Source: Sedimentibacter sp. SX930 (GTDB lineage: Bacteria > Bacillota > Bacilli > Lactobacillales > Aerococcaceae). From it: a stretch of DNA of 64,000 nt. Under the pieces are notes generated by a model. It was not told where the DNA came from. It worked only from the letters and a program-made list of their open reading frames with translations, and made no database searches. The number at the start of each line of letters is the position of its first letter. Position 1 is the stretch's first letter. The stretch spans positions 62,001 through 126,000 of the forward strand of contig MUZD01000008.1 of NCBI GenBank assembly GCA_002155105.1, in the 5' to 3' direction. Shown piece after piece: positions 26,497 to 35,726 of the stretch. The translations under genes were made by a program, and so were the position numbers.

Positions 26497-27186
26497 TTAT
26501 CTTGCGATCGTAATCGAACGAACCGATCTGAAGCCATACTTGTACAGGAGGTTTTTCGCGTGGTAGAGCGTTCTTCCGGTAGTGTAGACGTCATCAAAAA
26601 GAATTATTTCCTGCTGAAGATATTTTTCGTGCCCGTCCCGCAACGAAAATGGTTGCGGCGTCAGCAGTCGTTCCTGCCTGTTTTTTTCGGATTGTTTCCC
26701 CCCGGCATGCTGGTTTCCCAAGAATTGCACGTAGCGGATTCCTGCCTGTTTCAGCATCTCTTCGCATTGGTTGAAACCCCGTTCCTCGTAACTGGCTAAT
26801 GATATCGGCAACGGGAGGAATAGCCCTTTTGGATGCGCCCTTTGGAAAGCCTGCAGATCATTCGTGAAGGCACCGGCAAGACGGTAATCGCCTTGAAACT
26901 TGTAGCGTTGCAGCCAGTCCTTCACAATGCCGGTATAGGCATAGCAGGCATGATGGGCGATCGGCAGTTTCGGATAACTGCAGGTCCAGCTTCGGCAGTC
27001 CTCACACCACTCAATGGTTGTTTGCGGCCGCATGCAGCCCGGGCAGCACGTTTGAGCGACTAAACGCGGCAACTTTTCGTCGCAGGATCGGCAGATTGTT
27101 CCGTAAGCTTTTTTCCCGAAGCTGAAAAGCTCCTGGAGAGTCAAAACTTCGCGGATTTCATTTTGGCAAAACAGACACTGGCCCAT
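26497..27186 (-). CDS. comFC: ComF family protein ComFC (amidophosphoribosyltransferase-like)
   Basis: A 229-residue protein. An N-terminal set of CxxC pairs (CLFC, CRSC, CPGC, CEDC) should bind zinc. The C-terminal half is a phosphoribosyltransferase fold with the PRPP motif IILFDDVYTTGRTL. ComFC is needed for natural transformation and is thought to act with ComFA on incoming single-stranded DNA in the cytoplasm. The start has AAGGGGG upstream and overlaps comFA by 29 nt. hpf follows, as in many Lactobacillales. Confidence 0.93.
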   Translation of the reverse strand: MGQCLFCQNEIREVLTLQELFSFGKKAYGTICRSCDEKLPRLVAQTCCPGCMRPQTTIEWCEDCRSWTCSYPKLPIAHHACYAYTGIVKDWLQRYKFQGDYRLAGAFTNDLQAFQRAHPKGLFLPLPISLASYEERGFNQCEEMLKQAGIRYVQFLGNQHAGGKQSEKNRQERLLTPQPFSLRDGHEKYLQQEIILFDDVYTTGRTLYHAKNLLYKYGFRSVRSITIAR

Positions 27187-28528
27187 TCAGCAGCCCCCTT
27201 CTTCCAGCATCCCGGTTCATCGAGCGTATCTGCCGAACCGCACCTTGGATGGCTTTCGTTTCGCCAGCATGGGCAAAACAGACCCACCCCGTCGGAAAGT
27301 CTTTGTGCCTGCCTGCCCTGCCAGCAATCTGCACCAACGAGGCTTCCGTGAAGACCCGATCTTCCGCACCGAGCACGATGACATCGATATCCCTGAAAGT
27401 CACGCCGCGCTCCAATATGGTCGTCGTCATCAAAAAATCATATTCCTCCGCCCGCATCCTTTTCACTTTCTCCTCACGGTCAGGGTCGCTCGCCGAAACG
27501 CAAGTGAAATGCTTGTCCGGAAAAAGTTCCCTCAACCATCCGTCCAGCTCTTCCATCAGTTGGATATGCGGCAAAAAAAGCAGAAAGCGTCGATTCTTTT
27601 GGAGCTGCCTTCGGATCAATGTAAGGAATCGGGCTGTTTTCTTTTTGTTGATGGCCTTGCGCCAATTACCGACCCACCGACACTCTGGTTCGGGCAACGC
27701 AAAGCCGTGATAGCGGGCAGGCAAGACCGTCGCTTCCAATTTGCCGCGCTTGATGTCATTTTGCATGACAACTGAAGGCGTTGCCGTCAAATAAACCAGC
27801 GCGCTCGCTTTTTTTCTGGATTTTTGCGCCCCGAATTGCAAGCTCGCATCGTTGTGGTATGGGAAAGAGTCGATTTCGTCGATGATCAGGAGATCGAACG
27901 CTTCCCGGAAACGCAGCAATTGATGGGTAGTGGCAATGACAAGCGGCGTGTAGCTGTAGCCCTCCTCCTTGCCTCCATAGAGCAAAGCCAAAGGGACGGC
28001 CGGGAATGCCTGCTTGATCCGTGGGGCCAGTTCCAGACAAACGTCCACACGCGGGGACGCCAGGCAGACTCTCCCGCCTTTGCCCAAGCAGGCTGCAATC
28101 CCTTCAAAAATCATCTCGGTCTTCCCGGCACCGGCAACGGCCCAGATCAGGCGTGTCCCTTCACAAAGGACCGTTCCCACGATTTCTTCAGATGCACGAT
28201 TCTGTTCCGAAGACAACTGGCCCTTCCATTGCAGAATCGGTTCCTGGGGCCATGCGAACGAGTTGGTTTCCGGCAGATGATGGAGAATTGTGCAGCTTTT
28301 GATTTTCCCCATGTTCAGGCAACTCAAGCAATACTGACAAGCAGCTCCGCAAGAACATGGCGCTGCCTGCATCTTTTTCCTTTCTTGGTTTCCGCAGCGG
28401 GCACAGGTCAACTTCCCGTTTGCGCTGACCAAACCGGGCCGCTTCTCAGTCAGAGCCAACAGCGCTTCGTCTGCGCTGCGGCACTCGCTCCTCGTCAACT
28501 CCCTGCCGTACAGTTCCTTCCCGTCCAT
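27158..28528 (-). CDS. comFA: DEAD-box-like DNA helicase ComFA
   Basis: A 456-residue competence ATPase that helps pull transforming single-stranded DNA into the cell. An N-terminal zinc-binding block has CARCGNQ and CSCGAACQYCLSCLNMG. The helicase core has Walker A AVAGAGKTEM, Walker B LLIIDEIDSFPYH (DEID rather than DEAD), motif III VYLTATPS, and the C-terminal TTTILERGVTF and QIAGRAGR motifs. ATG 28528 follows GGGGAGG. It is the first gene of comFA-comFC. No ComK- or ComX-type promoter was recognised, so regulation is unknown. Confidence 0.94.
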   Translation of the reverse strand: MDGKELYGRELTRSECRSADEALLALTEKRPGLVSANGKLTCARCGNQERKKMQAAPCSCGAACQYCLSCLNMGKIKSCTILHHLPETNSFAWPQEPILQWKGQLSSEQNRASEEIVGTVLCEGTRLIWAVAGAGKTEMIFEGIAACLGKGGRVCLASPRVDVCLELAPRIKQAFPAVPLALLYGGKEEGYSYTPLVIATTHQLLRFREAFDLLIIDEIDSFPYHNDASLQFGAQKSRKKASALVYLTATPSVVMQNDIKRGKLEATVLPARYHGFALPEPECRWVGNWRKAINKKKTARFLTLIRRQLQKNRRFLLFLPHIQLMEELDGWLRELFPDKHFTCVSASDPDREEKVKRMRAEEYDFLMTTTILERGVTFRDIDVIVLGAEDRVFTEASLVQIAGRAGRHKDFPTGWVCFAHAGETKAIQGAVRQIRSMNRDAGRRGLLNGPVSVLPK

Positions 28529-28559
28529 GCCATCCTCCCCTTCCCTGGATAGCATACGC

Positions 28560-28606
28560 AAAAAAAGCCGCCACTCTTCCGCTGATTATGCGAAGAATGG
28601 TGGCTT
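28560..28606 (-). terminator. Terminator after thpR
   Basis: AAGCCACCATTCTTC and GGAAGAGTGGCGGCTT pair on the minus strand and run into TTTTTTT. It lies just past the thpR stop and upstream of comFA. Confidence 0.85.
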
Positions 28607-28617
28607 TCTGTTTCCGG

Positions 28618-29205
28618 TCAGGGATTTGTTTGTTTGCTGGAAATCGTCCGGCTTGTCTGACCATGGAACGGGAAATCAGCAATCGGGCGATAAACCAGCT
28701 TTCCGTTCACCCGCACACTTTCGAACAGCGTCAGCGCGGTGACCGGGATTTTCTGGTCAGAGGGCAGCGGCACTTTGCATAAATCTTCCCACTCCTGCGA
28801 CAGCACGATCCCCCGACCGAGCGTAAGGTGCGGAATGAAGGCAACCTCGTCCGCGACTGTCGTTGCTTCCCCAAAAAGTTCCGCGTTAAGCTGATCATAG
28901 ACTTGATGGAGCTGTCTGCTTTCTTTGATGCCCAGCCAGATGATCCACTTATTTTTTTTAAAAAAATTACCCAATCCCGCGGTTTCAATCTGGAAGGGAC
29001 CCTGTTCTTGTGTGCAGCGGGCCAGCGCCGTTTCGATCGCACATTTCTGTTCCGGATTCACTTCCCCGATAAAACGCATCGTCAAATGAAAGTTATCCGG
29101 ATCCGTGAATGATCCTTTGAGGCTGGCACACTTCACTTCTTCCTGAACGGCCCCCAGTTGTTCTTTGATGGATTCAGGCAATCTGACGCCGATAAACACT
29201 CTCAC
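28618..29205 (-). CDS. thpR: RNA 2',3'-cyclic phosphodiesterase (LigT/ThpR family)
   Basis: A 195-residue 2H phosphoesterase. It has the two HxTx motifs of the family: HLTMRFIGEV near residue 45 and HLTLGRGIVL near 130. Such enzymes open RNA 2',3'-cyclic phosphates and can ligate 2'-5' ends in vitro; the physiological substrate is unknown. The GTG start at 29205 (VRVFIGVRLPESIKEQL) was chosen because GGGGTG precedes it. A TTG five codons earlier is open but has no site. The gene stands alone between terminators. Confidence 0.9.
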   Translation of the reverse strand: MRVFIGVRLPESIKEQLGAVQEEVKCASLKGSFTDPDNFHLTMRFIGEVNPEQKCAIETALARCTQEQGPFQIETAGLGNFFKKNKWIIWLGIKESRQLHQVYDQLNAELFGEATTVADEVAFIPHLTLGRGIVLSQEWEDLCKVPLPSDQKIPVTALTLFESVRVNGKLVYRPIADFPFHGQTSRTISSKQTNP

Positions 29206-29258
29206 AACAGCACCCCACAATCCGTTTTATATAAAAAAGCTCAAAAAATTTTCCCAAG

Positions 29259-29301
29259 AAAAAAACTGGAAGGACAGGACCCCAATGGCCCTTCCTTCCA
29301 G
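29259..29301 (-). terminator. Terminator after the murE-degV pair
   Basis: CTGGAAGGA-AGGGCC and GGTCCTG-TCCTTCCAG pair on the minus strand, followed by TTTTTTT, about 33 bp past the DegV stop. Confidence 0.88.
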
Positions 29302-29333
29302 ATGAATGTATGATTGCCGCAAATATTTGTTGC

Positions 29334-30200
29334 CTATATCGGATAGCTCAATTCTGTGTCTTCCGTCCAGGTCAGCCCCAGCGCACCCTCACCCAAATGC
29401 GTCCCGATGACAGGGCCGAAATAACTCAATTCGAAGCGGATGTCCGGAAATTTTCCTTGGAGATGCTCCAGCCAATCTTGCCCTTTTCCAGGAATATTGC
29501 CATGGATGACGGTTGCGACGATCGGATAATCCGCCTTTGAAACCGTCTGGCCCAACAGTTCTTCGATCCTTCGCAATGCCCTTGCATTGGTCCTGATTTT
29601 TTCGAAAACGACTATCTTTTTGTCCGAGAAATGCAAGACCGGTTTGATTTTCATGATGGAGCCGATGACAGCCGCCCCACCGGATAATCTGCCGCCGCGC
29701 TGCAGGTTCATCAGATCGTCCACCATAAAGTAAGCGTGGGAACGTTTTCTCATATGATCCAATCTCGCCATGATCTGCCCCGGCTCAATGCCGGCAGAAG
29801 CCAACCTTGCAGCCTCCAAGACGAAGCGGGCCTGCACATAACAGCTTATTTCAGAATCGAAGGCATGGATGTTGAATTCCGGATATTCCCTGCTTAGAGC
29901 GGCAGCATTCTGGTAGGTGCCGCTGATGCCGCTTGAGAGATGGATGCTGATGATCGCATCATGTTCCTTCGCCAATTCTTCATACAGCTGATGCATGGCA
30001 CCCACTGCTGGTTGGGAGCTTTTTGGGAAATCGCCAGATGATTTCATCAAGGCATAAAAATCCTCAGCAACCAGATCTATTTCTTCTTCATATGATTTTT
30101 CTCCGATATTCACGACTAATGGCAGCATATGAATATGGTGCCGCTGGCGTATGTCGGCCGTCAGATAAGCGGTACTGTCCGTAACTACTGCAATTTTCAT
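29334..30200 (-). CDS. DegV family fatty-acid-binding protein
   Basis: A 288-residue cytoplasmic DegV-fold protein starting MKIAVVTDSTAYL, the usual first strand with the TDST fatty-acid head-group motif. SSQPAVG (near 85) and IHLSSGISGTYQNA (near 105-120) are the conserved ligand-carboxylate loops. Relatives (FakB) bind acyl chains for FakA-dependent phosphorylation; whether this paralogue does so is inferred. It follows murE by 29 bp and probably shares its transcript. Confidence 0.9.
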   Translation of the reverse strand: MKIAVVTDSTAYLTADIRQRHHIHMLPLVVNIGEKSYEEEIDLVAEDFYALMKSSGDFPKSSQPAVGAMHQLYEELAKEHDAIISIHLSSGISGTYQNAAALSREYPEFNIHAFDSEISCYVQARFVLEAARLASAGIEPGQIMARLDHMRKRSHAYFMVDDLMNLQRGGRLSGGAAVIGSIMKIKPVLHFSDKKIVVFEKIRTNARALRRIEELLGQTVSKADYPIVATVIHGNIPGKGQDWLEHLQGKFPDIRFELSYFGPVIGTHLGEGALGLTWTEDTELSYPI

Positions 30201-30229
30201 GGAAAATCCTCAAACTTTCTGCTCGTTAT

Positions 30230-31723
30230 TTAGCTTAACCGCTCGTTGCGCGATTCAATCGCTTCAGCCGCCACTTCACTGTCCAACAGGCGGATCATTC
30301 TGCCTCTGTCGTTGTAGTCAGCCTCGTGTCCGCGCCCCAGCAGGATGACCGTATCTCCCGGTTCTGCGATGGCGATGGCATGCTGGATGGCTTCCTTGCG
30401 GTTTTCGATGTATTCATAGTTGTCTTTTTCGATGCCGGCAAGCATCATCGCGATGATCTGTTCCTGCGGTTCTTTCCCGGTATCGTCCGTCGTCAGGACC
30501 ACATAATCGGAAAGTTCCGTACCGATGCGGGCCATGATCGGGCGTTTTTCATGCTCCCGTTCCCCAGCGCCGCCAAAAACGGAAATGACTCTGCCTTGGG
30601 TGAATTCGCGCACCACACTCAATACTTTTTCCATCGCGTCGGGCGAATGGGCAAAGTCGACATAGACGCCGATGTCGCTCGCGCCAGGGACAATCTCCAA
30701 TCTGCCGGTGACACCAGCCAATGACGCTACCGCTTTTGTTGCATCCTCCAACGGAATGCCCACTGCGTAAACAGCCGCCAGCGCAGCCAATGTATTGGAG
30801 ACATTAAAGAGCCCCACCAAGTTCGTCACGACCGGATAACGTTCCCCATTTACGACCAGATCGAAGCGGGTCTGCGTCCGGCTGTATGTGATATCCGCTG
30901 CGAAGAAATCAGCCGTTTCATCCTTCACGCTGTAAGAAATGACTTCTGCCGCCGTAGCGATGCGGTAGCTGTGGATCGTTTCATCATCCGCATTCAGTAC
31001 CGCCGCTTTCGTCCGTCCGTTTTTGCGGCCGTTCCCCAATTGGGAGAAGAGCAGCTTTTTCGCTTCGGCATAGGCTTCCATCGTGTGATGGAATTCCATA
31101 TGTTCATGCGTCAGGTTCGTCATGATCGCGACATCCAGATCAAGCCCCCATGCCCTGCCCATTTCCAAAGCGATCGAGGACAGTTCCAGCGTGAAGTATT
31201 CCGTCTCCTTCTCAACCATAAGGTGCAGGGCCTTTTGCATCGTGATGCTGTCTGGCGTCGTGTTTTTCGTTTTGTGCACCTCATCGCCGATATGCATTTC
31301 GATGGTGCCCATCAGGCCGGTTTTTTTGTCCATCGCCTTCAGGATGGCTTCCACCAAGTAGGTTACCGTCGTCTTTCCGTTTGTCCCCGTAACGCCGATG
31401 ACTTTCATCGCCTCGCTCGGATAAGCATAATAATGATTCGCAAGCAGACTCATCGCTTTGCCCGTATCCGGAACATATACGACCGGGACAGATGCTGCCA
31501 CTTTTTCAATGTCCCTATGGGCGACAATCAAGCCGGCACCATTGGCGACCGCCGTCTCAACGTAATTGTGGCCATCGACTTGCGTACCGTCGATGCAGAT
31601 AAACAGATCCCCCGATTGGATATCGCGGGAATCCTGACTGATTTTTCCAATATTCAAATCGGGATCCAAGCTCCCGACAATTTTTTTCATTTTGAGTACA
31701 TCGATTAAATCTGTAGCTTTCAC
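30230..31723 (-). CDS. murE: UDP-N-acetylmuramyl-tripeptide synthetase MurE
   Basis: A 497-residue Mur ligase that adds the third amino acid to the peptidoglycan stem peptide. The three domains are complete: N-terminal UDP-binding region with SQDSRDIQSGDLFIC, central ATP-binding GVTGTNGKTTVTYLVEAIL (near 115) with NTTPD substrate loop, and the C-terminal domain with GGAGEREHEKRP. The DNPR motif of diaminopimelate-adding enzymes is replaced by DDTG, so a substrate other than meso-diaminopimelate (L-lysine is the likely one) is inferred. GTG 31723 with AAGGTGAT upstream was chosen over a longer ORF. Operon partner: the DegV gene. Confidence 0.93.
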   Translation of the reverse strand: MKATDLIDVLKMKKIVGSLDPDLNIGKISQDSRDIQSGDLFICIDGTQVDGHNYVETAVANGAGLIVAHRDIEKVAASVPVVYVPDTGKAMSLLANHYYAYPSEAMKVIGVTGTNGKTTVTYLVEAILKAMDKKTGLMGTIEMHIGDEVHKTKNTTPDSITMQKALHLMVEKETEYFTLELSSIALEMGRAWGLDLDVAIMTNLTHEHMEFHHTMEAYAEAKKLLFSQLGNGRKNGRTKAAVLNADDETIHSYRIATAAEVISYSVKDETADFFAADITYSRTQTRFDLVVNGERYPVVTNLVGLFNVSNTLAALAAVYAVGIPLEDATKAVASLAGVTGRLEIVPGASDIGVYVDFAHSPDAMEKVLSVVREFTQGRVISVFGGAGEREHEKRPIMARIGTELSDYVVLTTDDTGKEPQEQIIAMMLAGIEKDNYEYIENRKEAIQHAIAIAEPGDTVILLGRGHEADYNDRGRMIRLLDSEVAAEAIESRNERLS

Positions 31724-31883
31724 GCAGATCACCTTTCCATCGACCCCTGTGGCCGTTTGGTCTATTCCATCTAACAATACCACAAATGGAAATGTTCGGA
31801 AAGTCCCTTTCCTTGTTCCTGGCCTGTCATCCGAGCGCCTCTGTGGTAAAATGAGAATAAAAAAAATTTGGAGGGGAAAGGAT

Positions 31884-32555
31884 ATGCTGACAACCTATCA
31901 CACTATCGCAGAGAGCGGCGTTACAGAGATCGTAATCAAGGGTTCCCGCTTCATCTGCAGCCTCAAACGTGTCCATTCCGAAGACGAGGCCAAAGGCTTC
32001 ATCCAAGCCGTCAAAAAAGAGCATTGGAAAGCGACGCACAACTGTTCTGCTTACCTGATCGGCGACCAGAACGAAATCCAGCGCGCCCATGACGACGGCG
32101 AGCCATCCGGAACAGCTGGCGTCCCGATGCTGGAAGTGCTCAAGAAAAACGAGCTGCGTTACGTCGCAGCCGTCGTCACCCGTTATTTCGGCGGGACAAA
32201 GTTGGGGGCCGGCGGATTGATCCGCGCCTACAGCCGATCCGTGTCGACCGCACTGAAGGACATCGGCATCGTTGTCCGCAGCCTCCAGACAAAAGTCGGC
32301 TGCATCGTTTCCTATTCCGCATCCGGAAAATTGGAGAATTACTTGGCACAGTCGCCCCACACTCTGATTGAGGCCCAATATACCGACCAGGTTTGTTTTT
32401 TGTGCGGCATCCCTGCTGAGGACATCAGCCGTTTCCAGGATGCTGTCACGGATGTCATGAACGGCCGTGTCATCTTTGAAATAGGCGAAGAGGAGTATGT
32501 GGAGCGTCCTGTCTCCCCGGCTTACGACGAAGCCGATGAAGGCGAAATCGAATAG
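31884..32555 (+). CDS. YigZ/IMPACT family protein
   Basis: A 223-residue protein. The N-terminal UPF0029/Impact domain has IKGSRFICSLKRVHSEDEA, ATHNCSAYLIG, DDGEPSGTAGVPMLEVL and VVTRYFGGTKLGAGGLIRAYS. A small C-terminal ferredoxin-like domain (about 140-205) follows. The bacterial function is not settled; family members are implicated in translation or RNA-related processes. ATG 31884 follows GGAGGGGAAAGG. It is transcribed divergently from murE across about 160 bp and converges on the TagO-like gene through a shared terminator. Confidence 0.9.
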   Translation: MLTTYHTIAESGVTEIVIKGSRFICSLKRVHSEDEAKGFIQAVKKEHWKATHNCSAYLIGDQNEIQRAHDDGEPSGTAGVPMLEVLKKNELRYVAAVVTRYFGGTKLGAGGLIRAYSRSVSTALKDIGIVVRSLQTKVGCIVSYSASGKLENYLAQSPHTLIEAQYTDQVCFLCGIPAEDISRFQDAVTDVMNGRVIFEIGEEEYVERPVSPAYDEADEGEIE

Positions 32556-32563
32556 ATTTTGAA

Positions 32564-32625
32564 TAAAAAAATGAACAAGCGCGTGATAGCCTATTTGGCT
32601 TTCATGGCTTGTTCATTTGTTTTTG
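32564..32625. terminator. Bidirectional terminator between the YigZ and TagO-like genes
   Basis: ATGAACAAGC (32571-32580) and GCTTGTTCAT (32607-32616) form a perfect outer stem with A residues before it and T residues after it, so it can stop both converging transcripts. It overlaps the stop codon of the minus-strand gene. Confidence 0.8.
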
Positions 32626-33710
32626 TCGTCCTTTTCCCTCAAAAGGCGATACAATGTCTTGCGCAACTTGGAGCGGTTGCTGTCCAACAAATTGAAGGAG
32701 GCGATGAAGAGCATCACGCCGAAAATCAGACCGACTACCAAAACGACCGTTCCCCAGAAAGAAGAAATCGGGAACAGGATGGCCGTCAAGGAGAAGATGA
32801 TCGCCAAAGCATAAATGACCAAAACGGTCTGGCGGTGCGTAAACCCTAAGCGCAGCAAACGGTGGTGCAGGTGGCTTTTATCCTTCGCGCTGATGGAACG
32901 CTTGTGCAAAGTCCGGCGAAGGACAGCGGCAATCGTGTCCGTCAACGGAACCCCGAGAATGGCCACTGGTATAAGGAGCGATACGAAGGTGGCATGTTTC
33001 AGGCCGTACAAGGACAGCACCGCGATCATAAAGCCTACGAACAGCGACCCCGTATCCCCCAGGAAAATGGAGGACGGGTAGAAGTTGAAAGGCAAAAAAC
33101 CCAATAAACTCGCAACCAAGAGGAAAATCATGACGACGGTGGCCACATCCATATAATCGGTGAAGAAATAGCTGACAAAGCCCATAGTCGAGAGGGAAAT
33201 GATTGAAGTGCCCGTCGCCAAGCCATCCAGCCCGTCCATCAGATTCACCGCATTCGTGATGACCACAACCCACAGCATCATCACCAAGTAACCCGCTTCA
33301 TGGAATTCGATCGTTCCGAAATAATCCAGCGTAAGGCTGTCTATTTTGATGCCCGTAAAGAAATAGAGGACATTCGCCGCAGTCAGGATGCCGATCATTT
33401 TCTGCCAAGGCCTCAGATCATAGGCGTCATCGATGATCCCCGTTATCAGGATGATCAGCGAACTCAAAAACATGATACCTGCAAACCCTGAACGATTACT
33501 TAGAGGGACCCCAATGAAGAAGGCACCCCAATAAGCTGCGAATATGGCTACGCCTCCCATCGTCGGCGTCTCCTTGATATGCACTTTCGCTTCGGATGGC
33601 TTATCCGTCCAGCGGAACCGTCTCGCTGCCGCACGGAAAAGATAGGTGAACAGCATACTGGCCAGGATCGTCGCACCGAAAAGAAGCATAAAACGTATAA
33701 AGAAACTCAC
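32613..33710 (-). CDS. Undecaprenyl-phosphate N-acetylhexosamine-1-phosphate transferase (TagO/WecA family)
   Basis: A 365-residue, about 11-segment membrane enzyme that starts a lipid-linked glycan by moving a sugar 1-phosphate onto undecaprenyl phosphate. Family motifs are present: the aspartate pair DDAYDLRPWQK (near 100), NAVNLMDGLDGLATG (near 160), FLGDTGSLF (near 215) and the HLHHRLLRLG histidine loop (near 280). TagO (teichoic acid linkage) and WecA/MraY-like roles cannot be told apart by motif; the neighbouring LTA-synthase-like gene favours a wall polymer. The GTG start at 33710 (VSFFIRFMLLFGATI) follows AAGGAGGGG. Confidence 0.9.
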   Translation of the reverse strand: MSFFIRFMLLFGATILASMLFTYLFRAAARRFRWTDKPSEAKVHIKETPTMGGVAIFAAYWGAFFIGVPLSNRSGFAGIMFLSSLIILITGIIDDAYDLRPWQKMIGILTAANVLYFFTGIKIDSLTLDYFGTIEFHEAGYLVMMLWVVVITNAVNLMDGLDGLATGTSIISLSTMGFVSYFFTDYMDVATVVMIFLLVASLLGFLPFNFYPSSIFLGDTGSLFVGFMIAVLSLYGLKHATFVSLLIPVAILGVPLTDTIAAVLRRTLHKRSISAKDKSHLHHRLLRLGFTHRQTVLVIYALAIIFSLTAILFPISSFWGTVVLVVGLIFGVMLFIASFNLLDSNRSKLRKTLYRLLREKDDKNK

Positions 33711-33811
33711 CGGACCCCTCCTTTCACCCTGTATTTCCTTAATCATAGGCGATTCCGGCCCTACTTGCAAATCCAACTCTTACACAAGCCGTAAGCCTGC
33801 GGCAATCTGTT

Positions 33812-35701
33812 TCAATCGTTCAGTTGGAAAAAACCGTTTGATTCTGCGTACCTGTTTCCGGTGGTCGTGTCGTACTGGATCAGATCATAATCCGCCAACA
33901 GGCTTCTAGCCTGATCGGACAGATCCTCTCGGCTCGAGACATATTCACCGGTATCGCCATTCACATACAGCGTCTTTTCGAAAGCCGGCACCTGTTCCTG
34001 CAGTTCCATCAACAAGGCTTCAAAAGCCGTGACACGGCTGCCGCTCAACTCCAGCACTTCCGGGAAGAAATAGATGGGACTGGTGACGCCCAAATCCTTT
34101 TGGGATTCTTCCGTGTTGCTGTAGACGAACATAGGCGTCTCATGCATATTTTGGATCGTATTCAGCGCATAAAGATCCTCTCCGAAAACGCTCGGCCAAT
34201 GATCCCCCCAAAACACGACGACGGTCGGCTCATCCCACTCCTGGAGAGCGGCCAACAGATCCGCCAATGCTTGATCGCTGTACTGCAGATCCTGCAGATA
34301 GTTCCGGATTGTCTGGCTGCCTATGCCGGTTTCAGCAGCAGATGGCGTTACCGTGTATTTGTTTTGATAAGGGGTATGGTTCTGCATCGTCACCAAATGG
34401 ATAAAATCTTTTTCCTCACTGGCTTTCAGGATAGCCGTTATTTCAGCGTATGCGGCTGCATCCGAGATATACGGATTGGCATCCAACTTTTCCGTATTTG
34501 TCATCGTGTCCTCGTAAAGAAAAGAATCGAATCCCAAAGTCTCATAGTTCTCCAACCGCTTATACATGGTCGTATTGTAGGGATGGATCGCTGTGGTACG
34601 GAAGCCGGCTTCTTCCAAACGGGACACGACGGAAGGGAAATCATCTTGCGAAGACAGGAACTGCGTATAGGGCGTCGTGATGTTCGCAGCGAACGGCTCC
34701 ATCGAAAAACCTGTCAATGCCTCAAATTCGATATTGGCGGTTCCGCCGCCATAGCCTTGGGACAACAGTTCGCCGCTGTAGCTTGTTTCCATCAAGCCTC
34801 TCGTGAACGGAATCGGATCGCTTTGCAGATCCAATCCTTCCAATTCAAGCGGGTCCGCAAAACTTTCATTCATGATGTAGATGACATTCGTTTCGGGAAA
34901 CGCTGCGGTTCTTTCTGCGTTGATTTCGTCAGCAAGTTGCTGATAGGTTGCCTTCAACTCATCGATCTTTTCCTGTGAATAATCCGTCGGCAGCTCCATC
35001 GGTGCAGCCGAAAGGTTGTATAGGAAGCCGGCCACAAAGCCGGTGTTGTAATAGTTCATTTGTTGGCTGTACGGGATCCAATAAGCCGTCCGGTCATAGG
35101 CTTTCTTCAGCAGGTTGCCTTCCTGCTGGAACTGGCCAGCATAGCAGAGCGCCATGCTTGTTGTTATGAGAATCGGCAGGCGTGATTTCCATCCCAATTT
35201 CACGGTTTTCTTGGACTTGTCCTGACGCAGGGAATAAAGTATGAATGCCAGAAACAGCAGGAACACAAAGCTTAGTGCCGCCAATGTCCGGCCGTTCAGC
35301 ATCTCCAAAAGGAAGCTGGCCTCCGTCAGCATCTTCAAGTCGCTCGGATAAACGGGCTCGTTCCGCTGCAGCATCTTTTCATAGGTCGCCATCCCGAGGA
35401 TTCCTCCCGACAGCAACAGCAGTGCGTTTGCCCAGCGGATGTTCCCCACCAAGGCCCAAAGCCATAGCCCCAGCGTCACTAATACACCCGTGCTGATCAG
35501 GAACTTCTCGGTATGCCATGCAAATACAAAATTCACGACCAATCCGGCATCCAGATCATTTTGAGCCCATTGAATATAGAGATGGACCAAGAATACAGTC
35601 GCCAACAAGCTAAAGAAGTGCAAGAGCAGGAGGTGCCCCCTGCTCTTGCACTGCAGCTCTTGTTTATCTTTCATCATTTTAAATTTTTTGCTGATTTTCA
35701 C
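33812..35701 (-). CDS. LTA synthase family (alkaline-phosphatase-superfamily) membrane protein
   Basis: A 629-residue protein. Five membrane segments lie in the first 200 residues (first at about 24-46). An extracellular sulfatase-type domain (about 260-560) follows. NVIYIMNESFADP holds the first metal ligands, GGGTANIEFEALTG includes the likely catalytic threonine, and IHPYN and VFWGDHWPS are further metal-site motifs. LtaS-type enzymes transfer glycerol phosphate from phosphatidylglycerol; other members modify wall glycans, so the exact product is open. The GTG start follows AGCGGGG. Codons 17-28 form a 13-bp perfect inverted repeat. It lies 25 bp after nadE, probably in one transcript. Confidence 0.87.
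   Translation of the reverse strand: MKISKKFKMMKDKQELQCKSRGHLLLLHFFSLLATVFLVHLYIQWAQNDLDAGLVVNFVFAWHTEKFLISTGVLVTLGLWLWALVGNIRWANALLLLSGGILGMATYEKMLQRNEPVYPSDLKMLTEASFLLEMLNGRTLAALSFVFLLFLAFILYSLRQDKSKKTVKLGWKSRLPILITTSMALCYAGQFQQEGNLLKKAYDRTAYWIPYSQQMNYYNTGFVAGFLYNLSAAPMELPTDYSQEKIDELKATYQQLADEINAERTAAFPETNVIYIMNESFADPLELEGLDLQSDPIPFTRGLMETSYSGELLSQGYGGGTANIEFEALTGFSMEPFAANITTPYTQFLSSQDDFPSVVSRLEEAGFRTTAIHPYNTTMYKRLENYETLGFDSFLYEDTMTNTEKLDANPYISDAAAYAEITAILKASEEKDFIHLVTMQNHTPYQNKYTVTPSAAETGIGSQTIRNYLQDLQYSDQALADLLAALQEWDEPTVVVFWGDHWPSVFGEDLYALNTIQNMHETPMFVYSNTEESQKDLGVTSPIYFFPEVLELSGSRVTAFEALLMELQEQVPAFEKTLYVNGDTGEYVSSREDLSDQARSLLADYDLIQYDTTTGNRYAESNGFFQLND
35618..35651 (-). repeat. Perfect 13-bp inverted repeat inside the start of the LTA-synthase-like gene
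   Basis: GTGCAAGAGCAGG (35618-35630) and CCTGCTCTTGCAC (35639-35651) surround an eight-base loop. It begins about 50 bases after the GTG start on the minus strand, just before the first membrane segment, and encodes residues CKSRGHLLLLH. It could slow ribosomes or act as an attenuator; function is inferred. Confidence 0.8.
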
Positions 35702-35726
35702 TGTACAACCCCGCTATCTGAACAGA

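Noticed and set aside
28569-28606. A possible small structured RNA between comFA and thpR
   Set aside because: The hairpin plus T tract is fully explained as the thpR terminator.
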